Source of the DNA: Nocardia aurantia
Lineage (GTDB): Bacteria > Actinomycetota > Actinomycetes > Mycobacteriales > Mycobacteriaceae
Length of the DNA: 64,000 bases
Direction: 5' to 3'
NCBI RefSeq assembly: GCF_009604425.1
Contig: NZ_WEGI01000003.1
Span: forward strand, 186,001 to 250,000
This document shows positions 52,745 through 61,558 of the stretch, in pieces. The first letter of the stretch is position 1. Each line of letters starts with the position of its first letter. The notes beneath the pieces were generated by a model. That model saw only the letters and a program-made list of their open reading frames with translations. It was not told the DNA's origin and did not search any database. Made by a program: the position numbers and the translations under genes.

Positions 52745-55700
52745 ATGACAACTCCCGACGACCGGGCGACGATCACCGACGACGCGACCGCCGCCGAGGA
52801 GACGACAGCTACCGGTAGCGAGGAGGCGGTAGCCGAGGGGGCAACCACCGCAACCGCTGTCGAGGAGCGTGTCGCGACGGAGGATGTGGTGGGGGCCGAG
52901 GGCGAGCCGGCCGCCACCGTCGAAACGACGGTTGCTGAGAGCGAGGCGCAGCCGATTGCTGCGGACATCGCTGTCGGTGACGAGGCGGAAACCGCGGCGG
53001 CCGAATCCCCGGTTTCCCAGCACGAGGGCATGACCGGCACTGTCGCTGAAACGGAGGAGGGCATCGCCGAGCAGGAGGCGGCCGATGCCGCTCCGGCCGG
53101 CGAGGAAGCGTCGCAGGACGATTCGGCGGCAACCGAGGATGCGGAGGCGGTCGCGGCCGACGAGACGGCCGTCGCCGAGAGCGTGGAGGACGGCGCCGCC
53201 GTCGAAAGCGATTCCGGCGCAGTCGAGGAGGTCACGAGCACCCCCGAAGCGGTGACCGCGAGCGATTCCGAGGCGCCGACCGAGGCGGCTTCGATCGCGG
53301 AGCAGGCCCAGGCAGTCGTGGCCGAAGCCGAGGCGGTTGCCGCCGAGGCCGCAGCAGCAGCCGCACCGGCCGCCACCGAGACCGAGGTTGTTCCCGACGC
53401 GGACGAGACCGATGCGGTCGCCGATAACTCTTCCATCGCGGAAGAGGTTGCGGTCGAAGATGTTTCGGGATCCGACGCCGAGGCCGACGAGCCCGAATCG
53501 CCGACTGCCGAGGTCGGCGATCCTGCGGTGTTCGATGAGGCGGCGGTGGTCGATGATGCCGTGGTGGTCGACGATGCCGCGGTTGCTGAGTCCGTGGTGG
53601 CCGACGACGAGCAGGCCCCCGATTCCGAACCGGTCGTGGCGGGGGAGACGGCCGAGGTTGCCACGGCGGACACCGAATCCACGCCGTTCGCTGCGATGGT
53701 GAACGTCGGTGATGGCGAACTTGCCGCTGAGACCGCCGATTCCGAGGTGGCGGTCGCCGATGCGGCCGAGACCGAGGCAGTTGCCGGTGATGAGGTCGAG
53801 GCCGAGACTGCGGAGGTCGACGCATCGAACGCCGACGAAGCCGAGTCCGCCGAAGCCGGTGAGCCGGTCGCCGAAACCGAATCGGTCGAGACCGAGGCTG
53901 TCGCCGAGCCTGCGGTGAGCGCCGCCGAGGTGGAGACTGCCGTAGCTGAGGCCACAGTCGAAGCCGATGCTGCTGAGCAGGATTCGGCGACGGACGTTGT
54001 CGAGGCTGCGGAGCCCGAGGTCGCCGAAGCCGACGAGGCTGCGGTGTCCGAGGTCGCTGCGGACGAGGTTGCCGAAAGCGAAGAGGTCGCGGAGTCCGAC
54101 GCCGTTGTGGATGAGGCCGTGACCGACGACGCTGCCGAGGTCGATGAGACCGCTACGGCGGAGGCGGTTGCCGATATCGCCGAGGCCGAAGATGCCGCTG
54201 CTGCGACCGAGGTGGAGACTGCCGAAGCTGAGGACACGGTTGAAGCCGATGCTGCTGAGCAGGATTCGGTCACAGAGGTTGCCGAGGCTGTGGAGTCCGA
54301 GGTCGCCGAAGCCGACGAGGCTGCGGTGTCCGAGGTCGCTGCGGACGAGGTTGCCGAAAGCGAAGAGGTCGCGGAGTCCGACGCCGTTGTGGATGAGGCC
54401 GTGACCGACGACGCTGCCGAGGTCGATGAGACTGCCACGGCGGAGGTGGTTGCCGAGGCCGAAGATGCCGCTGCTGCTGCCGAGGTCGAGACTGCCGATT
54501 CCTCGGACGCTGTCGCCGAACAGGATTCCGCGGAGGCTGTCGCCGAACAGGAATCCGCGGACGCTGTCGCTGAGCAGGAATCCGTCGAGGACGCGGTCGC
54601 CGAGGGAGATGCTGCCGAAGGCGAGACGGCTGAAATCGCTGACGAAGCCGAGGCTGCTGAGGCGGTCGTGGCCGACGATGAGGTCGCCGATGCCGAGCAG
54701 GTCGTTGCCGAAGAGCCTGTGGCCGACGGTGAAGTTGTCGATGCCGAGCAAGCCGTTGCCGAAGAACTCGCGTCCGATGGTCAAGGTGCCGAGGCTGAGC
54801 AGGATGCCGGTGTGGAGCCTGTGGCGGAAGCCGTAGTAGCCGAGTCGGAGTCGGTGGAGTCGGCGGAAGCTGTCGCGGAAGAAGCTGTTGCAGACGAAGT
54901 GGTGGCCGAGGATGTCGAGCCCGCGACCGGGGTAGAGGTCGCTGACGAGGCGGCTGAGTCCGTCGCGGCCGATGACGAGATTGTCGAAGCCGAGCAGGTC
55001 GTTGCCGAGGAGCTCGCGGCCGAGGGTGAGATTGCTGAGGCTGAGCAGGACGCCGATGCGGAGCTTGCGGCGGAAGCCGAAGTAGCCGAGTCGGAGTCGG
55101 TGGAGTCGGCGGAACCTGTCGCGGAAGAAGCTGTTGCCGACGAAGTGGTGGCCGAGGATGTCGAGCCCGCGACCGAGGTAGAGGTGGCCGCCGAGGTCGC
55201 TGACGAGCCGGTTGAGTCCGTCGCGGCCGACGACGTGGTCGCCGAAGCTGAGCAGGTTGTTGCCGAGGGTCCTGTGGCCGATGCTGAGGTCGCCGAGGTT
55301 GAGCAGGTCGCCGGTGTGGAGCCTGTGGCGGAAGCCGAAGCAGCCGAGGCGGAGTCGGCCGATTCCACGGCAGCCGTCGCGGAAGTAATTGCCGCTGATG
55401 ATGTGGTTGCCGAGGATCTCGAGGCGGCGGCGGTTGTCGAAGCCGCTCCTGGTGATGATGCGGCTGAGTCTGTGGTGGCGGAGGCTGAGGCGGTGCTCGG
55501 CGAGGAGCTGGCCGTCGAAGGCGAAGCGGCCGAGGCGGAGTCGGCTGAGACCGGCGACGCTGTGGTCGAAGAGGCTGCTGCCGACGACGTGGCTGTCGAG
55601 GTGGAGACAGTGGAAGCTGCCGCCGGCGATTCGGCCGAGTCTGTAGTCAGCGAGGTCGAATCGGAAGCTGTTGCCGAGACTCCGGCGGTCGATGTGGAGG

Positions 55701-56965
55701 TCGCGGAAGCCGAGGAGGCCCTCGACGCGCAGCCGGCGGCCGAAGGTGAAGCGGCCGAGACCGAATCGGTTGCGGAATTGGCCCCCGTAGCGGCGGTGGA
55801 TTCCGAGACCGGGGCGGTTGCCGGAGTGGAGGGTGCCGACGAGGCGGCGGCCGACGCTGTCGCCGAGGCGATCCTTTTTGCCGCGGATCCGGTGGAGGAG
55901 GCGGAGGCTGCTGCCGAGGTAGCGGCTTCGACCGAGGAAGTCGCCGAGAATGTTGCGTCTGTCGAGGTGGCCGAAGCCTCGGAAGGCGAACTGGCAGAGC
56001 CTGACTCTGCTGAGGTTGAGGTTGAGGCTGTGGTCGGCGAGGTGTCCGAGGCTGAGGCGGTCGCCGAGTCCGAGGAAGCCGCGGGTGACGCCACGGCCGA
56101 GGCGGATGGCGAGTCCGAGGCTGTGGCAGAGGACGTTTCCGCTGTGGAGGCGGTCGAGACCGAGGTGGCTGCTGTCGGGGACGAGGCGCTGGATGCCGAG
56201 GAGGTCGCCGAGGTCGAGTTCGCGGTGGCGGACTCGGACGATGCGGACGAGCAGGCGGAGGTCGCCGGGGTCGGACCGGTCGTCGCCGAAGACGAATTGC
56301 CCGAGGCGGAGCCGGAGGTCGTCGAAGCCGCGGAAGCCTCGGTCGAGGGTGCGGAAGAGGCCGAGTCCGAGGAAGATTCGCTCGAAGCCGAAGCCGAAGC
56401 CGAAGCCGAAGCCGAAGCCGAAGCCGAAGCCGAAGCCGAAGCCGAAGCCGAAGCCGAAGCCGAAGCCGAAGCCGAAGCCGAAGCCGAAGCCGAAGCCGAA
56501 GCCGAAGCCGAAGCCGAAGCCGAAGCCGAAGCCGTTGAGGTGGAGGCCGAGGCGTCGGAGGGGGACGAGGCGGTCGCGGACGGCGACGAGATCTTCGACG
56601 GTGAGGCGGTCGAGGACGAGCACTCGGTCGTCGCCGAAGGCGATGTCGCCGACGAGTTCTCGGCGGTCGAGGCCGAGGACGACGCGGATCTGGTGTCCGC
56701 CGGTTCCGATCTCGTGACCTACTCGAGTCCAGTCGTGCTCGCCAACGCGGGCGTGTCCACCGGTGACGAGGCGGCCGCGGTGATCCGTGACCAGGCGTCG
56801 ACGATCAGCGATCAGGCGCAGCTCATCGCGAAGCTGCGCCGGAAGGTGGCCGTTCTGGAGACGATCGTCAAAACTCAGGAATCCCAGTCGGATTCGCTGG
56901 CCGGTGTCGTCTCGACCTACAAGAACGAGCTGACCAGCCTCATGGCGGATCTGCTGGATCTCTGA
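52745..56965 (+). CDS. Giant acidic Ala/Glu/Val repeat protein with coiled-coil tail
   Basis: About 1,406 residues made almost wholly of A, E, V, D, S and T. From residue 43 to 1347 there is no Lys, Arg, Cys or Trp, giving an extreme negative charge. Residues 1214-1263 are 25 Glu-Ala pairs; larger near-identical blocks repeat at 282 and 246 bp. Only the last 60 residues (from about 1345, RDQASTISDQAQLIAKLRRK, and YKNELTSLMADLLDL) are mixed-charge and heptad-like. There is no signal peptide or membrane helix. The ATG at 52745 has AAGG about 10 bases upstream; the frame is open to 52034, with alternative ATGs at 52429 and 52475, and A/D/E-rich text begins near 52550, so a longer N-terminus is possible. 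A strong terminator follows; no operon partner. No family or function recognised. Confidence 0.8.
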   Translation: MTTPDDRATITDDATAAEETTATGSEEAVAEGATTATAVEERVATEDVVGAEGEPAATVETTVAESEAQPIAADIAVGDEAETAAAESPVSQHEGMTGTVAETEEGIAEQEAADAAPAGEEASQDDSAATEDAEAVAADETAVAESVEDGAAVESDSGAVEEVTSTPEAVTASDSEAPTEAASIAEQAQAVVAEAEAVAAEAAAAAAPAATETEVVPDADETDAVADNSSIAEEVAVEDVSGSDAEADEPESPTAEVGDPAVFDEAAVVDDAVVVDDAAVAESVVADDEQAPDSEPVVAGETAEVATADTESTPFAAMVNVGDGELAAETADSEVAVADAAETEAVAGDEVEAETAEVDASNADEAESAEAGEPVAETESVETEAVAEPAVSAAEVETAVAEATVEADAAEQDSATDVVEAAEPEVAEADEAAVSEVAADEVAESEEVAESDAVVDEAVTDDAAEVDETATAEAVADIAEAEDAAAATEVETAEAEDTVEADAAEQDSVTEVAEAVESEVAEADEAAVSEVAADEVAESEEVAESDAVVDEAVTDDAAEVDETATAEVVAEAEDAAAAAEVETADSSDAVAEQDSAEAVAEQESADAVAEQESVEDAVAEGDAAEGETAEIADEAEAAEAVVADDEVADAEQVVAEEPVADGEVVDAEQAVAEELASDGQGAEAEQDAGVEPVAEAVVAESESVESAEAVAEEAVADEVVAEDVEPATGVEVADEAAESVAADDEIVEAEQVVAEELAAEGEIAEAEQDADAELAAEAEVAESESVESAEPVAEEAVADEVVAEDVEPATEVEVAAEVADEPVESVAADDVVAEAEQVVAEGPVADAEVAEVEQVAGVEPVAEAEAAEAESADSTAAVAEVIAADDVVAEDLEAAAVVEAAPGDDAAESVVAEAEAVLGEELAVEGEAAEAESAETGDAVVEEAAADDVAVEVETVEAAAGDSAESVVSEVESEAVAETPAVDVEVAEAEEALDAQPAAEGEAAETESVAELAPVAAVDSETGAVAGVEGADEAAADAVAEAILFAADPVEEAEAAAEVAASTEEVAENVASVEVAEASEGELAEPDSAEVEVEAVVGEVSEAEAVAESEEAAGDATAEADGESEAVAEDVSAVEAVETEVAAVGDEALDAEEVAEVEFAVADSDDADEQAEVAGVGPVVAEDELPEAEPEVVEAAEASVEGAEEAESEEDSLEAEAEAEAEAEAEAEAEAEAEAEAEAEAEAEAEAEAEAEAEAEAEAEAEAVEVEAEASEGDEAVADGDEIFDGEAVEDEHSVVAEGDVADEFSAVEAEDDADLVSAGSDLVTYSSPVVLANAGVSTGDEAAAVIRDQASTISDQAQLIAKLRRKVAVLETIVKTQESQSDSLAGVVSTYKNELTSLMADLLDL
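53927..54481 (+). repeat. Tandem duplication (282 and 273 bp) inside acidic protein
   Basis: The segment starting GAGGTGGAGACTGCC at 53927 recurs at 54209 (282-bp offset) and, after a 9-bp contraction, at 54482. A block of about 125 bp (54024 onward and 54306 onward) is identical between copies, so the duplication is recent. Confidence 0.8.
54841..55332 (+). repeat. Second internal duplication, 246-bp period
   Basis: CGAGTCGGAGTCGGTGGAG at 54841 recurs at 55087, and the following text (VAEEAVADEVVAEDVEPAT) is conserved in both copies. Each unit is 82 codons; the right border is approximate. Confidence 0.7.
56384..56533 (+). repeat. 25 perfect GAAGCC hexanucleotide repeats
   Basis: 150 bases of exact GAAGCC units in frame, coding 25 Glu-Ala pairs (residues 1214-1263). 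No interruption is visible. Unit size is a multiple of three, so slippage changes protein length without a frameshift. Confidence 0.95.
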
Positions 56966-56982
56966 TCCCTCGTTGTCCAACC

Positions 56983-57034
56983 GACCACCGGGAAGTGCCC
57001 GCGCGCTGTGAAGCTCGGGCGCTTCCCGGTGGTC
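56983..57034 (+). terminator. Intrinsic terminator of acidic protein gene
   Basis: The stem GACCACCGGGAAG-t-GCCCG (56983-57001) pairs with CGGGC-g-CTTCCCGGTGGTC (57016-57034): 18 pairs and one mismatch, 14-base loop, then CTTTCGT on the plus strand. It begins 18 bases after the stop. Confidence 0.8.
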
Positions 57035-57065
57035 TTTCGTCCACCGGTCCGGTGGCGCACCGTGT

Positions 57066-57806
57066 TCAGGGCGTCGCCCGGAGCCAGTCGAGATAGTGGG
57101 TGGGCGCCAGGTGCGCGTCAGGGCCGGCGATGAGTTCGTCGCCGGTGACGGCGGCGAACATTCCCGCTGTGTCGTCGGTGACGACGGTGCGGTCGTCGCC
57201 GCGCGCCGCGAGGGTGATCCGCCCGAGTTCGTCGAGCGGGAAGACCTCCGGCCCGGCGACGTTCTGGATGCCCTGTAGCGGTGTGCCGAGCGCCGTCTCG
57301 GTGACGGCGTCGACGACGTCCGCGCCGGCCATCGGCTGCAGCCGGGTGGCGGGGAGGTGGACGGTGTCACCGTCGACGACCCACGACATGATCGAGTCGA
57401 CGAACTCGAAGAACTGGGTGGCGCGCACGATCGAATACGGCGTGATTCCCTGGCCGAGCAGTGTCTCCTGCAAGGTCTTCGCCCGGTAGTAGGCCAATTG
57501 AGGCACCCGGTCCACACCGACGATCGAGAGCACGACCTGATGCCCGACCCCGGCCCGCGCTCCCGCGGACAGCAGATTGCCCATCGTGGTGCGGAAGAAA
57601 TCGAGGGATGCGTCGTCGAAGGTCGGCGAGTTGGCCACGTTCACCACGGTGCCGGCGCCCGCGAGCGCCTCGTCCAGTCCCGCGCCGGTGAGCAGATCCA
57701 CCCCGGTGGATCGCGCGGCCGGTGCGGCCTCGTGTCCGGCCTCGGTCAGTTTCCGGACCACCTGTGCGCCGATCCGGCCGGTGCCGCCGATGACTACGAT
57801 CTTCAT
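57066..57806 (-). CDS. NAD(P)-binding, NmrA-like oxidoreductase
   Basis: 246 residues with the glycine motif GGTGRIGAQVV (6-16), VVNVANSP, and YYRAKTLQETLL near 106-117 where a Tyr/Lys pair is placed as in extended SDRs. The ATG at 57806 has AAAGG upstream; an in-frame ATG at 57860 lacks it. Likely a quinone or aldehyde reductase-like protein. Convergent with the acidic protein gene. Confidence 0.85.
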   Translation of the reverse strand: MKIVVIGGTGRIGAQVVRKLTEAGHEAAPAARSTGVDLLTGAGLDEALAGAGTVVNVANSPTFDDASLDFFRTTMGNLLSAGARAGVGHQVVLSIVGVDRVPQLAYYRAKTLQETLLGQGITPYSIVRATQFFEFVDSIMSWVVDGDTVHLPATRLQPMAGADVVDAVTETALGTPLQGIQNVAGPEVFPLDELGRITLAARGDDRTVVTDDTAGMFAAVTGDELIAGPDAHLAPTHYLDWLRATP

Positions 57807-58001
57807 GACCCGCCTTTCACCCTGGTGATGGCCGAACACGCGGACTATCGGTCGGTTCACAGCATCACATCGGCAATTGCCTGTGGGCGGCCGTCCCGCG
57901 GATGTGACGCGAAGGTGATTCGATCGGCACGAGGATGTTCCCGGTTCCGGTTGCCGGTCACGATCCGGGCTCGCCGGGGCGGTGGGAAGGCGGCCGGTCG
58001 A

Positions 58002-59300
58002 TCACTCGGCGAGCGGCGGGAGTGGCGGTAGTTCCAGATGCTCGCGGAAGGTGCCACCGGCGTGATCGCGACCGATGATGCCCCGGCGGCGCAGCTCCGG
58101 CAGCAGACCCGCCACCAGGAAGTCCTGGGTGCGCGGATCGCCCAGCCCGCTGAGGCCGATCAGGTCCAGCACGCCGGCGCGGTACCGTTCCTCGATCGCG
58201 TCGGCGATCTGCTCGGGTGTGCCCGCCGCGGCCCAGTGCCCGGTGTCCGCGGCCGCGATGATCAACTCGCGCAGTGTCTTTCCCGATCGCGCGAAGCGGT
58301 TGAAGATCTCGACCCGGCCGCGCCGCCGGTTGACCGACGCCGGTTCGGGCAGCAGCGATTCCGGGATCGGCCGGTCCAAGGGCAGGCCGGAGAGGTCGAT
58401 TCCGCCACCGAGCATGTCCGCCAAGCCTTTCCGGCCGGCGTCGAAATCGGTGGCGTCGGCGCGCTCGCGGACGAGGCGGCGCACTTCCTCCTCCGTGGCG
58501 CCGTAGGTGGCGTGCAGTGAACTGAAGATCAGCGGAAGTCCCTCCGCGCGGCCGAGTTCGGCGGCGCGGGCCCGGATCCGCTTGGTGTAGGTCACCGCGT
58601 CCTCCAGGGTCGACAGCGACGTGAACACCACCTCGGCGTGGCGGGCGCCCAGTTCGACCCCGCCCGCGGACTGTCCGGCCTGGAACTGCACCGGCCGGCG
58701 CTGTGGCAGCGGCGGGATGTTCAGCGGGCCGCGCACCGTGAAATACGTTCCGGCATGGTCGATCCGGCGTACCCGCTCGGGATCGAGCACCGCGCCATCG
58801 TGGCCGTCGGCGGTGAGGGAGCCCGGCAGCCAGCTGTCGAACAGCGCGTTGGTGACCTCGAGGACCTCACCGGCTCGCGCGTAGCGCTCCTCCGGGCTGG
58901 GCAGGTCGCCGGCGCCGTAGTTCTCCTCGCCGACCGACGAGGTGACCGCGTTCCAGGCCGCCCGCCCGTTGCTGACATGGTCGAGCGTGCCGAACAATCG
59001 GGCGAGGTTGTACGGGTGGTGGAACGTGGTGGTGACGGTGGCGATCAGGCCCACCCGGCTGGTCACGGCGCTGAGTGCGGCCAGGAAGATCAGTGGTTCC
59101 TGCGCGCCGATCGCGCCCTGTGCCCCGAAACTCAGCAGGTCCGCGGCGAACAACGCGTCGAACCGATGCCGCTCCGCGAGTTTCGCGATCTCCAGCGCGT
59201 CCGCGAGGGTGGATCGCCGCGGATCGATCGCGGCTCCGTAGATTTTCGGCGATCCGCTGACTCCCGCAACGATTTTCAGTGTGCGCCGCCCGGTACCCAT
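58002..59300 (-). CDS. LLM-class flavin monooxygenase (NtaA/SnaA/DszA type)
   Basis: 432 residues of the bacterial-luciferase-like FMNH2-dependent monooxygenase family; long C-terminal extension typical of the NtaA/DmoA group. Seen are RFDALFAADLL (46-56), TTFHHPYNLARLFGTLDHVSNGRAAWNAVTS (about 90-120, in part) and GAGDLPSPEERYARAGE. It needs a separate flavin reductase, none of which is adjacent. Substrate probably a sulfur- or nitrogen-containing organic compound. Confidence 0.9.
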   Translation of the reverse strand: MGTGRRTLKIVAGVSGSPKIYGAAIDPRRSTLADALEIAKLAERHRFDALFAADLLSFGAQGAIGAQEPLIFLAALSAVTSRVGLIATVTTTFHHPYNLARLFGTLDHVSNGRAAWNAVTSSVGEENYGAGDLPSPEERYARAGEVLEVTNALFDSWLPGSLTADGHDGAVLDPERVRRIDHAGTYFTVRGPLNIPPLPQRRPVQFQAGQSAGGVELGARHAEVVFTSLSTLEDAVTYTKRIRARAAELGRAEGLPLIFSSLHATYGATEEEVRRLVRERADATDFDAGRKGLADMLGGGIDLSGLPLDRPIPESLLPEPASVNRRRGRVEIFNRFARSGKTLRELIIAAADTGHWAAAGTPEQIADAIEERYRAGVLDLIGLSGLGDPRTQDFLVAGLLPELRRRGIIGRDHAGGTFREHLELPPLPPLAE

Positions 59301-59389
59301 CCCTCGACGCTATCCGCCGGGCAGTCTCCCACCGCCGGTTACGATCACGCGGATTCCTTTCCGCGCCATCGTCACAGCGTGGTCTGCCC

Positions 59390-59566
59390 TCAGAGGCAGA
59401 TGCTCACGCTGACCGGGGGGACCGGGATGTTGAGGCATACCGACGCCGAACCGTCGACGGCGGTCGCGGACTGCGGTGCGGCGGCGGACGCGGCAGGGGC
59501 GGCGAACAGACCGAGCGAGACAGCGATCGCGGCGACGGCGGACACTTGTGCGAACTTGGCAGTCAT
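59390..59566 (-). CDS. Small secreted peptide with two Cys
   Basis: 58 residues; ATG at 59566 with AAGGA upstream. Signal peptide at about 1-29 (VSAVAAIAVSLGLFAAPAASA). The mature 29-residue part ends VCLNIPVPPVSVSICL, with two Cys that could form a loop. Chance frames of this size seldom have both a good Shine-Dalgarno and a signal peptide. Family not recognised. Confidence 0.65.
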   Translation of the reverse strand: MTAKFAQVSAVAAIAVSLGLFAAPAASAAAPQSATAVDGSASVCLNIPVPPVSVSICL

Positions 59567-59980
59567 CGTGGCATTCCTTGTTGAGCGATTCGGCAACGGG
59601 CGGACCGATTTCGGCCCGGGTGCCATCATGCGCCGCTGCCCCGGCCCCGGCAAGGCCGTGCTGCCGATTCCCGCGCGCGGCCGAGATCGCTTGTGGTGGA
59701 GCACGAAACGAAAATTCGCGGTTCGCACCAGCTCGGCCCGGTATTTGCCGAGGGCCGCATTTCCACCGCGGAATTGTCTGCCGATCCGGCTGTGCGCCCG
59801 GTCGGAAATGCCACCGCCACCGGTCGGGTGCCGGCCGATGGCCCACGTGCGCCGGACGATTCATTCGTTTGGCGAACTAACGCGCGAGAATCGCACGATG
59901 GAGGACCCCGGACGACCGCTGACCAGTGGCGGCGTCGATCACGATATCCGGCATCGCGTTTCAGGATGCCGGGTCACTTC
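59567..59980. other. Intergenic region, no gene seen
   Basis: 414 bases between the small secreted peptide start and the DUF4870 stop. Frames here have no start signals or recognisable text. It holds the promoter zone of the secreted peptide and the terminator-like hairpin at 59948-59972. Confidence 0.45.
59948..59972 (-). terminator. Hairpin after DUF4870 gene
   Basis: CCGGCATC and GATGCCGG enclose a 9-base loop, 9 bases downstream of the DUF4870 stop on its strand. An A/T-containing ATAT follows; weak U-tract. Confidence 0.45.
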
Positions 59981-60379
59981 TCAGTTGACCGAATTGGCCA
60001 GCTGGTCGGCGTAGGGGGCGACCCACTTGCCGACGATCGGCAGCTCGGCACGGACGCCACCGGTGTTGTTGGCCTGGATCATCGCCATGACCCAGACGAC
60101 CACGGCGAAGATGCCCACGGCCAGGCCGACGAGGCTGAAGAGGATCCCCACCACGCCGAGGACCGAGCCCAGGACGCTCAGCACGATATTGACGACCGAC
60201 ACCGCCCCGAAGAAGATGATCGATTGCGAGGCATGGAATTTCACATCGGGATCGTTCTTGCCCACGAAAAGGAAGATGATTCCGGTGAGCCACCCCAACA
60301 CGTAAGACAGGATCGCACTGGTCTTTTTGTCCAAGCCGGCGGACGGCGGCGGGTTGATGGGAGGCTGGGGAGTCGTCAT
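59981..60379 (-). CDS. DUF4870 membrane protein
   Basis: 132 residues: Pro-rich cytoplasmic start, then DKKTSAILSYVLGWLTGIIFLFVGKNDPDVKFHASQS (in part) as the family signature, followed by three or four membrane helices. ATG at 60379. Typical small membrane protein of actinobacteria with unknown function. Confidence 0.85.
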   Translation of the reverse strand: MTTPQPPINPPPSAGLDKKTSAILSYVLGWLTGIIFLFVGKNDPDVKFHASQSIIFFGAVSVVNIVLSVLGSVLGVVGILFSLVGLAVGIFAVVVWVMAMIQANNTGGVRAELPIVGKWVAPYADQLANSVN

Positions 60380-60570
60380 GGTTCTAACTTTCAGTTCAGG
60401 AGCCTGCTGACGCAAGCATTATGAAGTGCTCCGCCGATGTCCGCCAACCGAATCCGGCGCCGAGCCTCGATGGTTGCTGGAACGAGATGAAAATTATCGC
60501 GTGGCCGGTAACCGGCCGGGTTTCGGCGTTGCCACAGAAGATGAACAGGACACGGCCGAGGGGGGGTCGG

Positions 60571-61476
60571 TCAGCCCTCGGGATCGACGCCGGCCGGGTA
60601 CAGCCAGGACAGCGCGGCCCGGCCGAGATCGAGATACCGCCGGTCTCCGGTCTCGAGCCCGTAGGCCATGTCCTCCAGCGCGGCGCATCGGGCGTAGAAC
60701 GCGGCGCGGACCCGCAGCGATTCCGGTTCGCGGGTTCGACAGTGGCGCAAGGCGGTATCGAGGGCGGCCGATCCCAGATCGCGGTAGATCAGGCCGAAAT
60801 CGTAGGCGGCGTCGGTGATCGCCGCGTCACTCCAGTCGATCACGCCGGTGACCGTTCCCGAATGCGGTTCCACGAGAATGTGTTCGATCCCCAGATCGTT
60901 GTGGGAGAACACCGGGGCCCGGGCGTCGTCCGGCGGCGGGGCCGCCAGGAACGATTCCACGGCCGATCGGCGCGCACGGGGAATCTCGCCCGCGACCGAC
61001 TCGTAGGTCCGCGTGGCCTCGTTGTGCCACACCGTCGTCGGCTCGTGGTCGACATCGACGAGTCCGGCGAAGCGTTCGACGGGAACGGCGTGCAGCGCGT
61101 CGAGGAAACGTCCGAGCGTGACCGCGATCGAGTCCGCGTGCGCCGCCCGGCGCGCGGGTTCCAGCTCGATCAGCGGTGTCCCCGGCACTTTTCCGTAGGC
61201 CAGGCAACCTCGTTCGGGGGCGACGAAACGCGGCTCGGGCACCGGTATCGGTGAGATGCCCGCGACCGCGGTCAGCAGCCGGGCCTCGGCCTCGACCCGC
61301 GTGGCCCGCGCCCGGGGATCGGATTCCGCGGCGAACCGCACGATGAGCTCGGCGTTCACCTCGTAAGCGGTATTGTCCTGCCCCGCACCGAGCAACGTCA
61401 CCGACTCGATCCGGTAGCCGGGCAGGCACGCGACCACGACGTCCCGGACGTAAGCGGCTCGATCGGGGATTCCCAT
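60571..61476 (-). CDS. APH-family phosphotransferase
   Basis: 301 residues of the aminoglycoside phosphotransferase/choline kinase-like fold. The catalytic loop SHNDLGIEHILVE (about 188-200) and metal-binding VIDWSDAAITDAAYD (about 209-223) are intact; the ATP-binding GAGQDNTAYEV is at 31-41. Likely a small-molecule kinase; resistance function cannot be claimed. Confidence 0.87.
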   Translation of the reverse strand: MGIPDRAAYVRDVVVACLPGYRIESVTLLGAGQDNTAYEVNAELIVRFAAESDPRARATRVEAEARLLTAVAGISPIPVPEPRFVAPERGCLAYGKVPGTPLIELEPARRAAHADSIAVTLGRFLDALHAVPVERFAGLVDVDHEPTTVWHNEATRTYESVAGEIPRARRSAVESFLAAPPPDDARAPVFSHNDLGIEHILVEPHSGTVTGVIDWSDAAITDAAYDFGLIYRDLGSAALDTALRHCRTREPESLRVRAAFYARCAALEDMAYGLETGDRRYLDLGRAALSWLYPAGVDPEG

Positions 61477-61558
61477 GCCATGGACTGTAATTCGGCTACG
61501 GCCGCCGCCGGAACATTCCGGCGGCGGCCGTCGTCCGGCACCCCGAGGGTGCGATGGA

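Noticed and set aside
56384..56533. Possible CRISPR-like array
   Set aside because: The units are six bases with no spacers; it is an in-frame microsatellite.
52400..57517. Open frame of 1,705 codons on the minus strand, opposite the acidic protein
   Set aside because: It is a by-product of GCC/GAA/GTC-type codons, whose reverse complements rarely make stops. Its text is low-complexity Gly/Phe/Arg/Leu, it lacks a start signal and it runs into the real gene at 57066.
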